Source: Flavobacteriales bacterium
GTDB taxonomy: Bacteria > Bacteroidota > Bacteroidia > Flavobacteriales > Flavobacteriaceae
Direction of reading: 5' to 3'
NCBI GenBank assembly: GCA_004321735.1
Contig: SGZB01000007.1
Coordinates: forward strand, 1 to 39,316
Length of the DNA: 39,316 nucleotides
Shown one piece after another: positions 1 through 9,155 of this stretch (its first letter is position 1; each line of letters opens with the position of its first letter). The position numbers and the translations under genes are program-made. Under the pieces are notes generated by a model, which was not told the origin of the DNA, ran no database searches, and was given only the letters and a program-made list of their open reading frames with translations.

Positions 1-2784
1 TTCAAGAACCTTTTTTTCTTCATTGTTTTTAAAAGGAACCAATATTTTTGGTAAGGGTTGACGAACCTTAATTTTTTCTTTCTTTCTCAGAGAAAGAGCT
101 AAAGAACAAATATCTTGAGATAATCTGATTTTATTTTCTAATTCAATATTTATAAGTTCATTAGAATGTATAGGAAAGTCAACCAAATGAACAGAACCAA
201 TCTCACTATTAAGATCTTGAAATAGGTTGTCCATATAAAAAGGGCTTATTGGAGATGAAATTATTGAAATTTTACTCAAGCACTCATGTAAAGTTTGGTA
301 TGCTGAAAGCTTATCTTCATTATATTCTCCCTTCCAAAATCTTCTTCTTGATAGCCTAACGTACCAGTTACTTAAGTTGTCTTGAACGAAACTTGAAATT
401 AATCTTGCAGCTTTAGTAGGCTCGTAGTGTTCATACGAGCTTTCTACCTCTGCAATTAAAGAGTTAAGCTCAGAAAGTATCCACCTATCTAGCTCGTGCC
501 TTTTAGAGTAAGGAATTGATTTCTCACTTCCATTAAATCCATCAATATTTGCATACAGGCTGAAAAAGGAATAAATGTTATGAATAGTACCAAAAAACTT
601 CCTTTTTATCTCTTCAATTCCACTGATGTCAAATTTTAAATTATCCCATGGATTAGAATTTGAAATCATATACCACCTTGTGGCATCGGGTCCAAAATTA
701 TCTAATGTCTCAAATGGATCAACCGCATTTCCTAATCTCTTAGACATTTTTTGACCATTTTTGTCTAACACAAGTCCATTTGAAACAACATTTTTATATG
801 CATTAGTGTTAAAAATCAGAGAACCAATTACGTGAAGTGTATAAAACCACCCACGTGTTTGATCTACGCCTTCAGCTATATAATCAGCTGGAAAATATTT
901 TCTAGAATCAATAAATTCTTTATTTTCAAAAGGATAATGCCATTGAGCATATGGCATTGCACCTGAATCAAACCAAACATCAATCAAATCACTTTCTCTA
1001 ATCATTTTTTCACCCTTTGAAGAACATAATATTACTGAATCTACTATGTGTTTATGTAAATCTATTTTCTCATAGTTTTCATCACTCATATCTTCAATTG
1101 TAAATCCATCAAATGGATTTACAGACATGAATCCTTTTTCAATTGAGTTTTCAATTTCATTAATTAAATCCTTTACCGATCCAATAATTTTTTGTTCACT
1201 ACCATTTTCAGTAGTCCATATAGGAAGTGGAATTCCCCAAAATCTTGATCTCGACAAATTCCAATCATTTGCATTTTGTAGCCAATTACCAAATCTGCCT
1301 TCTCCTGTTGCCTTAGGCTTCCAATTAATCTTGGAATTATTATTAATTAAAGATTCTCTCCTTTCTGTTACTTTCACAAACCATGAATTCAGTGGATAAT
1401 ATAGGATTGGTTTGTCAGTTCTCCAGCAGTTGGGATAACTGTGAGTGTATTTTTCAACTCTGAATGCTTTGTTCTGTTGTTTAAGCCTGATAGCAATTTC
1501 AACATCAACTGATTTTTCAGGGGCATCTTCATTAGAATAGTATTCATTTTTTACATATTTACCTCCTATTTCATCTAGACTATCAATAAATTTTCCTTGA
1601 AAATCAACAAGGGGCACTAATTCTTTATTATCATTATAAATAAGCATTGGAGGAACTTCCGGGACAGCATTCTTTGCTGCAATCGCATCGTCAGTACCAA
1701 AAGTAGGGGCAGTGTGAACTACACCAGTACCATCTTCTGTAGTCACGAAATCACCAGAAATTACTCTGAATGCATTTTCTGGATTTATTGCTGGTTTAGG
1801 TGCATTTTCCCATAATTGATGATAATTGATTCCAACTAATTCATCTCCAGTAAAATCTTCACACACTAAGTAAGGTATATTTTTTATTGAATCAAATCGA
1901 AGATCATCCTCATTTTTTAACTCAACAAAATTTCCTTTAAAAACTTTAGGAATCAAATCTTTTGCAAGAATTACATTAATGGATTTATGAGTATATAGAT
2001 TAAATGTTCTTATTAATACATATTTAATTTTTTTACCAACTGTTAGAGCGGTATTGGATGGTAATGTCCATGGAGTTGTTGTCCAAGCTAAAATGTAAAC
2101 CTGAGAATACTTTTTAAGTCTTTCAGGCAGTGTTTCTTTAACAAATTCAAATTGTGCAGTGACAGTCGTATCTGTTACGTCTTGATATGTTCCAGGCTGG
2201 TTAAGTTCGTGAGAGCTCAAACCAGTACCTGCTTTTGGTGAATATGGCTGTATGCTATAACCTTTATATATTAAGCCATCATTGTAGAGTTCTTTTAGAA
2301 GCCACCAAACAGTTTCAATATACTTTGATTTATAAGTGATATAGGGATTGTCCATATCAACCCAATAGCCTATTCTTTCAGTTAATTCATTCCAAACATC
2401 AGTATATTTCATAACTGCTTTTTTACAAGCATCATTATATTCTTCAATACTAATTTTGGATCCTATATCTTCTTTGGAAATTTGTAGTTCTTTTTCAACG
2501 CCAAGTTCTACTGGCAAACCATGAGTATCCCATCCAGCCTTTCTTTCAACTTTAAATCCCTTTAATGTTTTATATCTACAGAAAATATCTTTGATAGCTC
2601 TTGCCATAACGTGATGTATGCCTGGCATTCCGTTAGCAGAAGGGGGGCCTTCAAAAAAAACAAAATCTTTTGAATCTTTTCTGGTTGATATACTTTTTTC
2701 AAAAGTATTATCAGTCTTCCAGTATTCTAATATTTCATTAGAAATCTGTACTAGATTCAAATTTTTATATTCTTTAAAAGACAT
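1..2784 (-). CDS. ileS: Isoleucyl-tRNA synthetase, C-terminus cut by window edge
   Basis: Charges tRNA-Ile with isoleucine in the cytoplasm. The frame is open from the ATG at 2784 to base 1, giving the first 928 residues of a protein normally about 1100 or more long; the C-terminal part lies off the left edge. The HIGH-type nucleotide-binding motif appears as GIHHV at residues 55-59, the WDTHGLPVE signature follows, and KMSKR is at residues 679-683. An editing domain (CP1) should lie between them, and an anticodon-binding domain begins after KMSKR. The WDTHGLPVE form and KMSKR rather than KMSKS point to the eukaryote-like IleS branch common in Bacteroidota. Family knowledge is that this branch tends to tolerate mupirocin, but this is not shown here. 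The gene follows the TonB receptor gene by 56 bases on the same strand. I see no clear promoter in that gap. Confidence 0.95.
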   Translation of the reverse strand, partial: MSFKEYKNLNLVQISNEILEYWKTDNTFEKSISTRKDSKDFVFFEGPPSANGMPGIHHVMARAIKDIFCRYKTLKGFKVERKAGWDTHGLPVELGVEKELQISKEDIGSKISIEEYNDACKKAVMKYTDVWNELTERIGYWVDMDNPYITYKSKYIETVWWLLKELYNDGLIYKGYSIQPYSPKAGTGLSSHELNQPGTYQDVTDTTVTAQFEFVKETLPERLKKYSQVYILAWTTTPWTLPSNTALTVGKKIKYVLIRTFNLYTHKSINVILAKDLIPKVFKGNFVELKNEDDLRFDSIKNIPYLVCEDFTGDELVGINYHQLWENAPKPAINPENAFRVISGDFVTTEDGTGVVHTAPTFGTDDAIAAKNAVPEVPPMLIYNDNKELVPLVDFQGKFIDSLDEIGGKYVKNEYYSNEDAPEKSVDVEIAIRLKQQNKAFRVEKYTHSYPNCWRTDKPILYYPLNSWFVKVTERRESLINNNSKINWKPKATGEGRFGNWLQNANDWNLSRSRFWGIPLPIWTTENGSEQKIIGSVKDLINEIENSIEKGFMSVNPFDGFTIEDMSDENYEKIDLHKHIVDSVILCSSKGEKMIRESDLIDVWFDSGAMPYAQWHYPFENKEFIDSRKYFPADYIAEGVDQTRGWFYTLHVIGSLIFNTNAYKNVVSNGLVLDKNGQKMSKRLGNAVDPFETLDNFGPDATRWYMISNSNPWDNLKFDISGIEEIKRKFFGTIHNIYSFFSLYANIDGFNGSEKSIPYSKRHELDRWILSELNSLIAEVESSYEHYEPTKAARLISSFVQDNLSNWYVRLSRRRFWKGEYNEDKLSAYQTLHECLSKISIISSPISPFYMDNLFQDLNSEIGSVHLVDFPIHSNELINIELENKIRLSQDICSLALSLRKKEKIKVRQPLPKILVPFKNNEEKKVLE

Positions 2785-2840
2785 TTTGACTAAAAATGCG
2801 AATTTACTCAATTTTAATAGAATTAGCTGATAGAAATTCG

Positions 2841-5336
2841 CTAATTCAAAGTCAATTTTAAGTTTAGAGATCGGCCTGGTGATGAAATGCCAGATGCAAA
2901 TTCACGATAATGGATGTCAAAAATATTGTCTAGTAAAACTTGTAAATATGTTTTTGAATTAATTTTTACTAGCGAGGATAGTTGAAATATACCCCATTTT
3001 GGCATTCCTCCATATATGGGATTCCCATTTTCATCTATTGATAATATTGGAGTTTCTTCAATACTATCTTCACCTCCCATACTATATTCATTTGGGTTTT
3101 TGCTTCTAGAAAATTTATATGTAAGCTGTAACTGATATATGCTTTTGGTAAAATTAAGTTTAAAATTCCCAAAAAGAGGTGGTATTGAAGGCAATGCCAT
3201 TCCATTATATTTTATGTTGCCCTCAGTATGCGAAAGACTACCTTTAAACTTAAATTCTTTGGTGATGAGCTGAGAAAAATCAAAATTGAATCCGTAAATA
3301 TCAGATTTGCCTAAATTGAAATTACTCATTGTTAATACTTCATCTCCGTAATAGATAACTGTAGCTGGGTTTTCTGTAGATTTTTCTTCAAAATCATAAA
3401 ATATATTTCTTCCAATTGTTTCATTTAATCTAGTGTAGAATAAATTAAATGAATAATTAAATTTTCTGTCATATTTAGATAATCCAAAATCAATACTAAT
3501 GGCTTTTTCAGGCTTAAGATTTGAATTAGGGACGGTTAGTATACCACCATTTTCTCTAATTTTTCCTATATCATCAATGTTTGGAGCTCTAAACCCTTTG
3601 GAAATATTTAATGAAAATTTATTGAAATTATTTATTTGATGTGATAATCCTAATGTGTAAGTTAGTGATGAATTAACAAGTTTAAAATCATCAAATTGAT
3701 TAAAAAATTCATTTAAGTTTAAATTTCCATCAATAGATATACTATTCCATCCTGCTTCAACAAATATTCTTGAAAATCTTGAACCAGCATTTAAATAGGT
3801 TTTTTCAGAGATCATTCTTTTTATGTTAAAGTATCCTGCTGTTGAGCTATATGTACTTCCATTATCAGGGTACCTGCTTATTCCGGGAGATTTTAATTTA
3901 TCAATTATATCATTATTTGAAATAGAAAGTATGTAGTTGTTTCCAATCGATTCAAGGTTGTTTTTTGTTGTTTCAATTCCATATGAAATAAAGTTTTTCT
4001 GACTTATATTTTTAGAAAAATCAGCATTTACAGAGAAGATATGTAGTTTTTCTTCTTGAGATCTTAGTTCTAGAGAATTAAATTTTCTGCTATTTCTTGA
4101 TTCATTAATGTATTGATGGGATAAAATAATTGAACCTTTATCAAAAAGACTTTTAGTTGTTAAGTTGTAATTAATAGAACCAAGTAGTCTTTTTTGAGGG
4201 CCATAGTACCATTGGGCGTATTTTAGATTATTATCTTCATTTATTTCATTTAGTTTATCAAATCTTGAAATATTAGAGGATTCAGAAAATTGAAAATTGA
4301 GTATTAGATTCGAGTTTTCACTTGTTTTAAAATTAAATTTTTGAAGAAAATCTTTTTGTTTATATGCAGTGTTTTTTTGGACGGAAGTGTTTGAATTAAC
4401 AGAAGCATTTTCAAAATATTTTGAAGCACTGTTTCTGCTGTAATATTTAACAATTCCCCAATCTTTAAAATCATGTCTTCTATTTTCACCCATTATAACA
4501 TCACCATAAAAAGATCTTGTGAAACTTGTTAAACTTGCCCATTTTTTGTTTGAAATCTCAATATTCCTTGATCTAATATTTGATTTGTCTGAAATGTTAT
4601 AAGAATAAGCCCTGGAATAGTTAAGTGAAAAACTATCACTGAATTTTGGCGTCTTAGTATAAAAATGAATTACACCTCCAAGAGCATCAGATCCATAAGC
4701 AACTGATGAAGGTCCAAATATCAATTCAGTTCTTTCCAGTGAGTTTTGATCTAGTGTTATAGAGTTTTGAAGATGACCTGATCGGTAAATAGCATTATTC
4801 ATTCTAACTCCATCAATAACAAGTAAAACTCTATTAGCTTCAAAACCTCGAATAACAGGACTTCCGCCTCCGGCCTGAGTTTTTTGAATATGCACTCCAC
4901 CAGCTTGATAAAGCAAATCGGCTGTTGTTTTAGGTGCTTCAAGTCTCAGAGAAGAGGCATCAATTACAGACACTTTTCTAGAAATTGATTTTACATCCTG
5001 ACTATTTCTTGAAACAGAAAGAACAACCCCAGTTAAATTATATGATTTTTCCAAAAGGAATATTTTTTTTCTTGCTACGAGTTCACTTAAAATGATAGAC
5101 TTTTCTTCATAAGAAATATGACTAAATGTAATGATGTCGTTTTGAACAAAATCATCTAAAGAAACAAGGCCATCAAGGTTGGTAATCGCCCTCTTTGATT
5201 TATCAGAATTATATAAAAGTACATTTGGAATTCCGTCTCCTGAATTTTCATCAATCACACTTATTGTCTGTGAATTCAAACTGATAAAACAGAATGAGAA
5301 AAATAGGATTAATATGTGCTTAGGAAAAAAGTTCAT
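2841..5336 (-). CDS. TonB-dependent outer-membrane receptor, heme/siderophore type
   Basis: An 831-residue outer-membrane transporter that would import a ligand using TonB energy. It has a signal peptide (about residues 1-22, ending near NSQ), then a carboxypeptidase-regulatory-like beta-sandwich domain (about 23-100), a plug domain (about 115-235) with GGGSPVIRGFEANR and the stretch GVRMNNAIYRSGHLQ, and a C-terminal beta-barrel ending in SLNLKLTLN with a terminal hydrophobic pattern. The plug motifs resemble the hemoglobin/heme receptor group of TonB receptors, so heme or an iron chelate is my best guess; the ligand is not shown by the sequence. The start overlaps the end of recO by 17 bases, so translation is probably coupled. 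No SusD partner is adjacent, which argues against a polysaccharide utilisation role. Confidence 0.9.
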   Translation of the reverse strand: MNFFPKHILILFFSFCFISLNSQTISVIDENSGDGIPNVLLYNSDKSKRAITNLDGLVSLDDFVQNDIITFSHISYEEKSIILSELVARKKIFLLEKSYNLTGVVLSVSRNSQDVKSISRKVSVIDASSLRLEAPKTTADLLYQAGGVHIQKTQAGGGSPVIRGFEANRVLLVIDGVRMNNAIYRSGHLQNSITLDQNSLERTELIFGPSSVAYGSDALGGVIHFYTKTPKFSDSFSLNYSRAYSYNISDKSNIRSRNIEISNKKWASLTSFTRSFYGDVIMGENRRHDFKDWGIVKYYSRNSASKYFENASVNSNTSVQKNTAYKQKDFLQKFNFKTSENSNLILNFQFSESSNISRFDKLNEINEDNNLKYAQWYYGPQKRLLGSINYNLTTKSLFDKGSIILSHQYINESRNSRKFNSLELRSQEEKLHIFSVNADFSKNISQKNFISYGIETTKNNLESIGNNYILSISNNDIIDKLKSPGISRYPDNGSTYSSTAGYFNIKRMISEKTYLNAGSRFSRIFVEAGWNSISIDGNLNLNEFFNQFDDFKLVNSSLTYTLGLSHQINNFNKFSLNISKGFRAPNIDDIGKIRENGGILTVPNSNLKPEKAISIDFGLSKYDRKFNYSFNLFYTRLNETIGRNIFYDFEEKSTENPATVIYYGDEVLTMSNFNLGKSDIYGFNFDFSQLITKEFKFKGSLSHTEGNIKYNGMALPSIPPLFGNFKLNFTKSIYQLQLTYKFSRSKNPNEYSMGGEDSIEETPILSIDENGNPIYGGMPKWGIFQLSSLVKINSKTYLQVLLDNIFDIHYREFASGISSPGRSLNLKLTLN

Positions 5337-6042
5337 TTAATATTTCTAATGAGTTTGGAATTTTAAATCCAGGCAAATGAATCATGTAATATTTTAACAT
5401 CAGATCTATCATTTCTCTTCTTCTTGTTACGTTATATAAGACATCATTAGAATAATCAAATTGTGTGCCTAGTATCAGGGATAGATCATTAGTAACTTGT
5501 CCTGATATGCAAGTTGTTGAATCTCGATTTTCACTAAAACATCCATTTTCTAAATCAAAAAACAAATGATTATTAATGTTTTTTTCTGGACAAATACCTA
5601 AAAATTTAGTTATATAAACCATAAAAAGAACATGAAAACTTGAATAATTTTCAGATTTTTCAAACCATTCAAAACTACTTTTAAGAAAATCAAAAAGTTT
5701 TGTATCTGCGTTATGATTTTTTAAAATCATTGAAAGAACTTCAGAAAGAAAAGCTGCAATATTAAACTTAATTATATCTGAATTAATAGAATTGTAGGTA
5801 GATATAATTTTGATGTTTTTTAAAAATGAAAGTTCATTTCCTTTAATATTCCCATTTTCAATTTCAACCAAGTTCAGTCTTTGGAAATGGCCTAATTTAA
5901 ATCTGCTTTTTTTCTTTGACCTAACACCTTTTACAATGTGAGATGAGTATCCATTTAATAGTGAATAACAGTTTACAATTATGCTTGTTTCAGAATACTT
6001 GGTAAAGTTTAATATAATTGATTGAGAAGAAACATTACCCAT
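5320..6042 (-). CDS. recO: DNA repair protein RecO
   Basis: RecO loads RecA on SSB-coated single-stranded DNA in the RecFOR recombination and gap-repair pathway. The protein is 240 residues, the usual length. It opens with an OB-fold region (about 1-80) containing the typical pattern of early switch to a KGVRSKKKSRFKLG basic loop, followed by a helical C-terminal domain. The zinc-finger cysteines found in some RecO proteins are not evident as a four-cysteine cluster; scattered Cys residues occur around CPEKN and in the CISGQ region. It lies 7 bases after gdhA and overlaps the following TonB receptor gene, so it is probably cotranscribed with both. Confidence 0.9.
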   Translation of the reverse strand: MGNVSSQSIILNFTKYSETSIIVNCYSLLNGYSSHIVKGVRSKKKSRFKLGHFQRLNLVEIENGNIKGNELSFLKNIKIISTYNSINSDIIKFNIAAFLSEVLSMILKNHNADTKLFDFLKSSFEWFEKSENYSSFHVLFMVYITKFLGICPEKNINNHLFFDLENGCFSENRDSTTCISGQVTNDLSLILGTQFDYSNDVLYNVTRRREMIDLMLKYYMIHLPGFKIPNSLEILNELFS

Positions 6043-6049
6043 ACTTATA

Positions 6050-7390
6050 TTAAACTACACCTTGAGCAAGCATTGCATCAGCAACTTTTATAAATGCTGA
6101 AATATTGGCTCCTTTGTTATAATCAACAAAATCTTTTCCTTTACCATATTCAAGACAAGATTTGTGAATATTAATCATAATTTCTTTTAGCTTTTGATCC
6201 ACTTCTTCTCTAGTCCAAGAATAGCGCAATGAATTCTGAGCCATTTCAAGACCTGATACAGCAACACCTCCAGCATTTGAAGCTTTTCCCGGTGCATATA
6301 AAATTTTATTAAGCTTAAATTGCTTTATTGCCCCTGATTCGCAAGGCATGTTTGCTCCTTCTGCAACACATTTACACCCATTTTTAATTAATAATTTTGC
6401 ATCACTTTCCGAAACTTCATTTTGAGTTGCACATGGTAAAGCAACATCACATTCTAAGGACCACGGTCTTTTGCCTTTTTCAAATTTAGCATTTGGATAT
6501 TTTTTCAAATACTCACTAATTCTTTTTCTTTTGTTATTCTTCAAATCCATTATAAAAGAAAGTTTTTCTTCATCTATGCCTTCTTTATCATGAATGAAGC
6601 CAGAAGAATCTGACATAGAGATAACTGTTGCTCCTAATTGAATGCATTTTTCAGCAGCATATTGAGCAACATTTCCAGATCCAGAAATTGTAACTGTTTT
6701 GCCTATAATGGATTTACCTTCATGGTTAAACATATCTTCAGCAAAATAGACTGTGCCATAACCCGTAGCTTCTGGCCTTATAAGTGATCCTCCCCACGAA
6801 ACTCCTTTTCCAGTTAAAACTCCAGTGAATTCATTTTTTAATCGTTTATACTGTCCAAACATGTATCCTATTTCTCTTCCACCTACACCTATGTCACCGG
6901 CTGGAATATCAGTATTTGGACCAATGTGTCTAAACAACTCCGTCATAAAACTTTGGCAAAACCTCATTACTTCACCATCTGACTTATCTCTTGGGTCAAA
7001 ATCAGCCCCACCTTTTCCTCCACCCATGGGAAGAGTAGTTAAGCTATTTTTAAATACTTGTTCGAATGCTAAAAATTTTAAAATACTAAGGTTTACGGTC
7101 GGGTGAAATCTTAACCCCCCTTTGTATGGACCAATTGCCGAATTCATTTCAACTCTGTATCCTCTGTTTACTCGAATCTCACCCTTATCATCAATCCAAT
7201 TCACTCTAAACATAACTACTCTTTCCGGTTCGCACATTCTCATAAGAATATTTTTACCGTGATATATATCCTGACTTACAATGTAAGGAATTAGGTCTTC
7301 GGACACTTCTCTCACAGCTTGCATAAATTCAGGCTCGTGTGAGTTTCTTTTGTCAATTTCTTTTAGGAAATCAGAAATTATCTTATTCAT
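6050..7390 (-). CDS. gdhA: NADP-type glutamate dehydrogenase
   Basis: Reversibly aminates 2-oxoglutarate to glutamate, joining ammonium assimilation to the TCA cycle. The protein is 446 residues, matching the hexameric small-subunit GDH family. The substrate-binding region holds PMGGGKGG with the key lysine at residue 126, and GDIGVGGREIGYM follows. A Rossmann domain begins around GSGNVAQYAAE. The long first domain and overall length fit the NADP-dependent biosynthetic type, though cofactor choice is inferred from family resemblance. It is separated from the upstream metB-like gene by 35 AT-rich bases, where I see no exact TAnnTTTG promoter. Confidence 0.95.
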   Translation of the reverse strand: MNKIISDFLKEIDKRNSHEPEFMQAVREVSEDLIPYIVSQDIYHGKNILMRMCEPERVVMFRVNWIDDKGEIRVNRGYRVEMNSAIGPYKGGLRFHPTVNLSILKFLAFEQVFKNSLTTLPMGGGKGGADFDPRDKSDGEVMRFCQSFMTELFRHIGPNTDIPAGDIGVGGREIGYMFGQYKRLKNEFTGVLTGKGVSWGGSLIRPEATGYGTVYFAEDMFNHEGKSIIGKTVTISGSGNVAQYAAEKCIQLGATVISMSDSSGFIHDKEGIDEEKLSFIMDLKNNKRKRISEYLKKYPNAKFEKGKRPWSLECDVALPCATQNEVSESDAKLLIKNGCKCVAEGANMPCESGAIKQFKLNKILYAPGKASNAGGVAVSGLEMAQNSLRYSWTREEVDQKLKEIMINIHKSCLEYGKGKDFVDYNKGANISAFIKVADAMLAQGVV

Positions 7391-7425
7391 ACTTAGTTGT
7401 TTAATACAATTAAAATTAAGTATAA

Positions 7426-8565
7426 TTAATTAATTGCCTGTTTTAAATCATTGATTAAATCTTCATGATCTTCAATACCTACACTAAGTCGAATCAGAGA
7501 GTCAACAACACCAGTTTTTTCTCTTAAATCTCTTGGAATTGAAGCATGTGTCATTGAAGCAGGATGATTAGCTAAACTTTCGACACCACCTAAAGATTCA
7601 GCAAGTGTAAATACTTTCAGCTTGCTAGTTATTTCTTGAACTGATTTAAAATCTCCATCTTTAGTTGTAAACGAAACCATACCTCCAAAATCTTTCATTT
7701 GGGATTTTGCAAGTTGATGATTAGGATGAGATTCAATCCCAGGCCAATATATCTTATCTACTCTTTCATGATTTGATAGAAATTCTACAATTTTTTTTGC
7801 GTTAAGACAATGTCTTTCCATTCTTACATGGAGTGTTTTAATTCCTCTTAAAGTTAAAAATGAGTCCATTGGTCCACATGTTGCTCCAGTGGAGTTTTGT
7901 AAGAAATATAATTTATCAGCAAGTTCAGAATCTTTTACAACAAGTGCTCCTAAAATAACATCACTATGACCTGCTAAATATTTTGTTGCTGAATGCATTA
8001 CAATATCTGCTCCTAAATCAAGAGGTTTTTGTAAAAATGGAGTTGCAAATGTATTATCAACAGAAAGCAATATTTTATGCTGTTTAGATAGTTCTGCAAT
8101 TGATTTAATATCAATTAAATTCATCATTGGGTTTGTTGGTGTTTCAACCCAAATCATTTTAGTTTTATCTGAAATTAACTTGGAAATTTGATTAATATCT
8201 TGTAGGTCAGAAAAAATAAAGTTTAAACCAAATTTTTTAAAAACCTTATCAAAAAGTCTATATGAACCCCCATACAAATCATTGGTAGAAATAATTTCAT
8301 CCCCAGGCTCAAAAAGTTTTAAAACAGCATCAATTGCAGCTAGTCCTGAGCTAAATGCTAAACCATGTTTACCGTTTTCAATACTAGCTATGGAATTTTC
8401 TAATGCAGTTCTAGTTGGATTGTGAGTCCTACTGTACTCATAGCCTTGGTGCTCACCCGGCTTAGTTTGAGCATATGTTGAGGTTTGATAAATAGGAGGC
8501 ATAACAGCTCCATAGCCTTTCTCCTTAATTTGACCTCCATGGATAACCTTAGTGTTAAATTTCAT
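7426..8565 (-). CDS. metB: Cystathionine gamma-synthase / gamma-lyase family PLP enzyme
   Basis: A Cys/Met-metabolism PLP enzyme of 379 residues that makes or cleaves cystathionine. The PLP lysine is K195 in SATKYLAGH. Other family signatures are YSRTHNPTR near residue 44, FSSGLAAIDA near 71 and WVETPTNPMMN near 139, with SVDNTFATPFLQ preceding the lysine. Synthase and lyase members cannot be separated securely from sequence reading alone; the E-x-GGVESL region near the C-terminus is common to both. Its ATG overlaps the stop codon of the azurin gene by one base (TAATG), so the two are translationally coupled. Confidence 0.85.
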   Translation of the reverse strand: MKFNTKVIHGGQIKEKGYGAVMPPIYQTSTYAQTKPGEHQGYEYSRTHNPTRTALENSIASIENGKHGLAFSSGLAAIDAVLKLFEPGDEIISTNDLYGGSYRLFDKVFKKFGLNFIFSDLQDINQISKLISDKTKMIWVETPTNPMMNLIDIKSIAELSKQHKILLSVDNTFATPFLQKPLDLGADIVMHSATKYLAGHSDVILGALVVKDSELADKLYFLQNSTGATCGPMDSFLTLRGIKTLHVRMERHCLNAKKIVEFLSNHERVDKIYWPGIESHPNHQLAKSQMKDFGGMVSFTTKDGDFKSVQEITSKLKVFTLAESLGGVESLANHPASMTHASIPRDLREKTGVVDSLIRLSVGIEDHEDLINDLKQAIN

Positions 8566-9059
8566 TATTCAACAATAAATTCGCCCCTCATCACTTGATA
8601 ATGACCTGGGAATGTACAAAGGAATATATATGTTCCAGCTTCAGGTGCATCAAATGTAATTGTATCACTTTCTCCTCCACCAATCATTCTAGTATAGGCA
8701 TATGTTTCATCACCTTCAGGAATATATTCAGAATCTTTTGATGCCATAGCTCTCTCAGCAAAATCATCCACGTCTGTTGTTTCCTTTAGCAATACAAAAT
8801 TGTGACCCATAAATTCTTTAGCAATCTTCCCTGTGTGATTTAATGTAAGTGTTACAGACCCTCCAGATTTTACCTTGATTACGGATCTATCAAAAAGCAT
8901 TTGATCATTTGAGTTTAATACAACCTCGTTAGAAGAAGATGTTTTTTGTTCAGTTGGTGTTTCTTGAACTCTTTTGTAAGAAAATTTTTCTTTCTTTGGC
9001 TCATTATCACATCCGATAAATAGAGCTAATAGAGTAAATAGAGTAAGTGTCTTTTTCAT
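8565..9059 (-). CDS. Azurin-type blue copper lipoprotein
   Basis: A small electron carrier of 164 residues. The first 17 residues form a lipoprotein signal ending LALFIGC, with lipidation at C17, followed by a 35-40-residue polar linker. The azurin fold follows with type-1 copper ligands H86 (in MGHNFVLL), C148, H153 and M157. The spacing Cys-5-His-4-Met is exactly that of classical azurin (112/117/121). It would sit on the periplasmic face of a membrane and pass electrons, possibly to a cytochrome oxidase or peroxidase; the partner is not in this window. It has its own promoter-like box (TAAATTTG, 9079-9086) and is first in an operon with the metB-like gene. Confidence 0.92.
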   Translation of the reverse strand: MKKTLTLFTLLALFIGCDNEPKKEKFSYKRVQETPTEQKTSSSNEVVLNSNDQMLFDRSVIKVKSGGSVTLTLNHTGKIAKEFMGHNFVLLKETTDVDDFAERAMASKDSEYIPEGDETYAYTRMIGGGESDTITFDAPEAGTYIFLCTFPGHYQVMRGEFIVE

Positions 9060-9078
9060 TTTAACAGTGTTTATAGTT

Positions 9079-9086
9079 CAAATTTA
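9079..9086 (-). promoter_or_regulatory. Promoter -7 box for the azurin gene
   Basis: On the minus strand the sequence TAAATTTG matches the Bacteroidota -7 consensus TAnnTTTG exactly. It ends 19 bases before the azurin ATG, giving a short leader. A TTG lies upstream but at only 13 bases spacing, so no good -33 element is visible. Confidence 0.5.
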
Positions 9087-9105
9087 TAATTCATTAAATC
9101 AATAA

Positions 9106-9135
9106 TTGACTTTTAAAGCTTCAAAATTAAATTTA
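9106..9135 (+). promoter_or_regulatory. Promoter of the sugar isomerase/DUF1080 operon
   Basis: A TTG (9106-9108) is followed after 19 bases by TAAATTTA (9128-9135). This matches the Bacteroidota arrangement TTG-N19-21-TAnnTTTG with one mismatch in the final base. The box ends 20 bases before the ATG at 9156. It lies in the 96-base spacer between the divergent azurin and isomerase genes and overlaps the upstream part of the azurin promoter region. Confidence 0.5.
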
Positions 9136-9155
9136 TATTTAAATAAACAACTATC

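Noticed and set aside
1127-1399. A 90-residue plus-strand reading frame within ileS
   Set aside because: It is antisense to an unbroken ileS frame with recognisable IleS sequence, so it is a shadow frame.
6825-7106. A 93-residue plus-strand reading frame inside gdhA
   Set aside because: It is antisense to well-conserved gdhA motifs, including the catalytic lysine region, and its protein has no coherent domain pattern.
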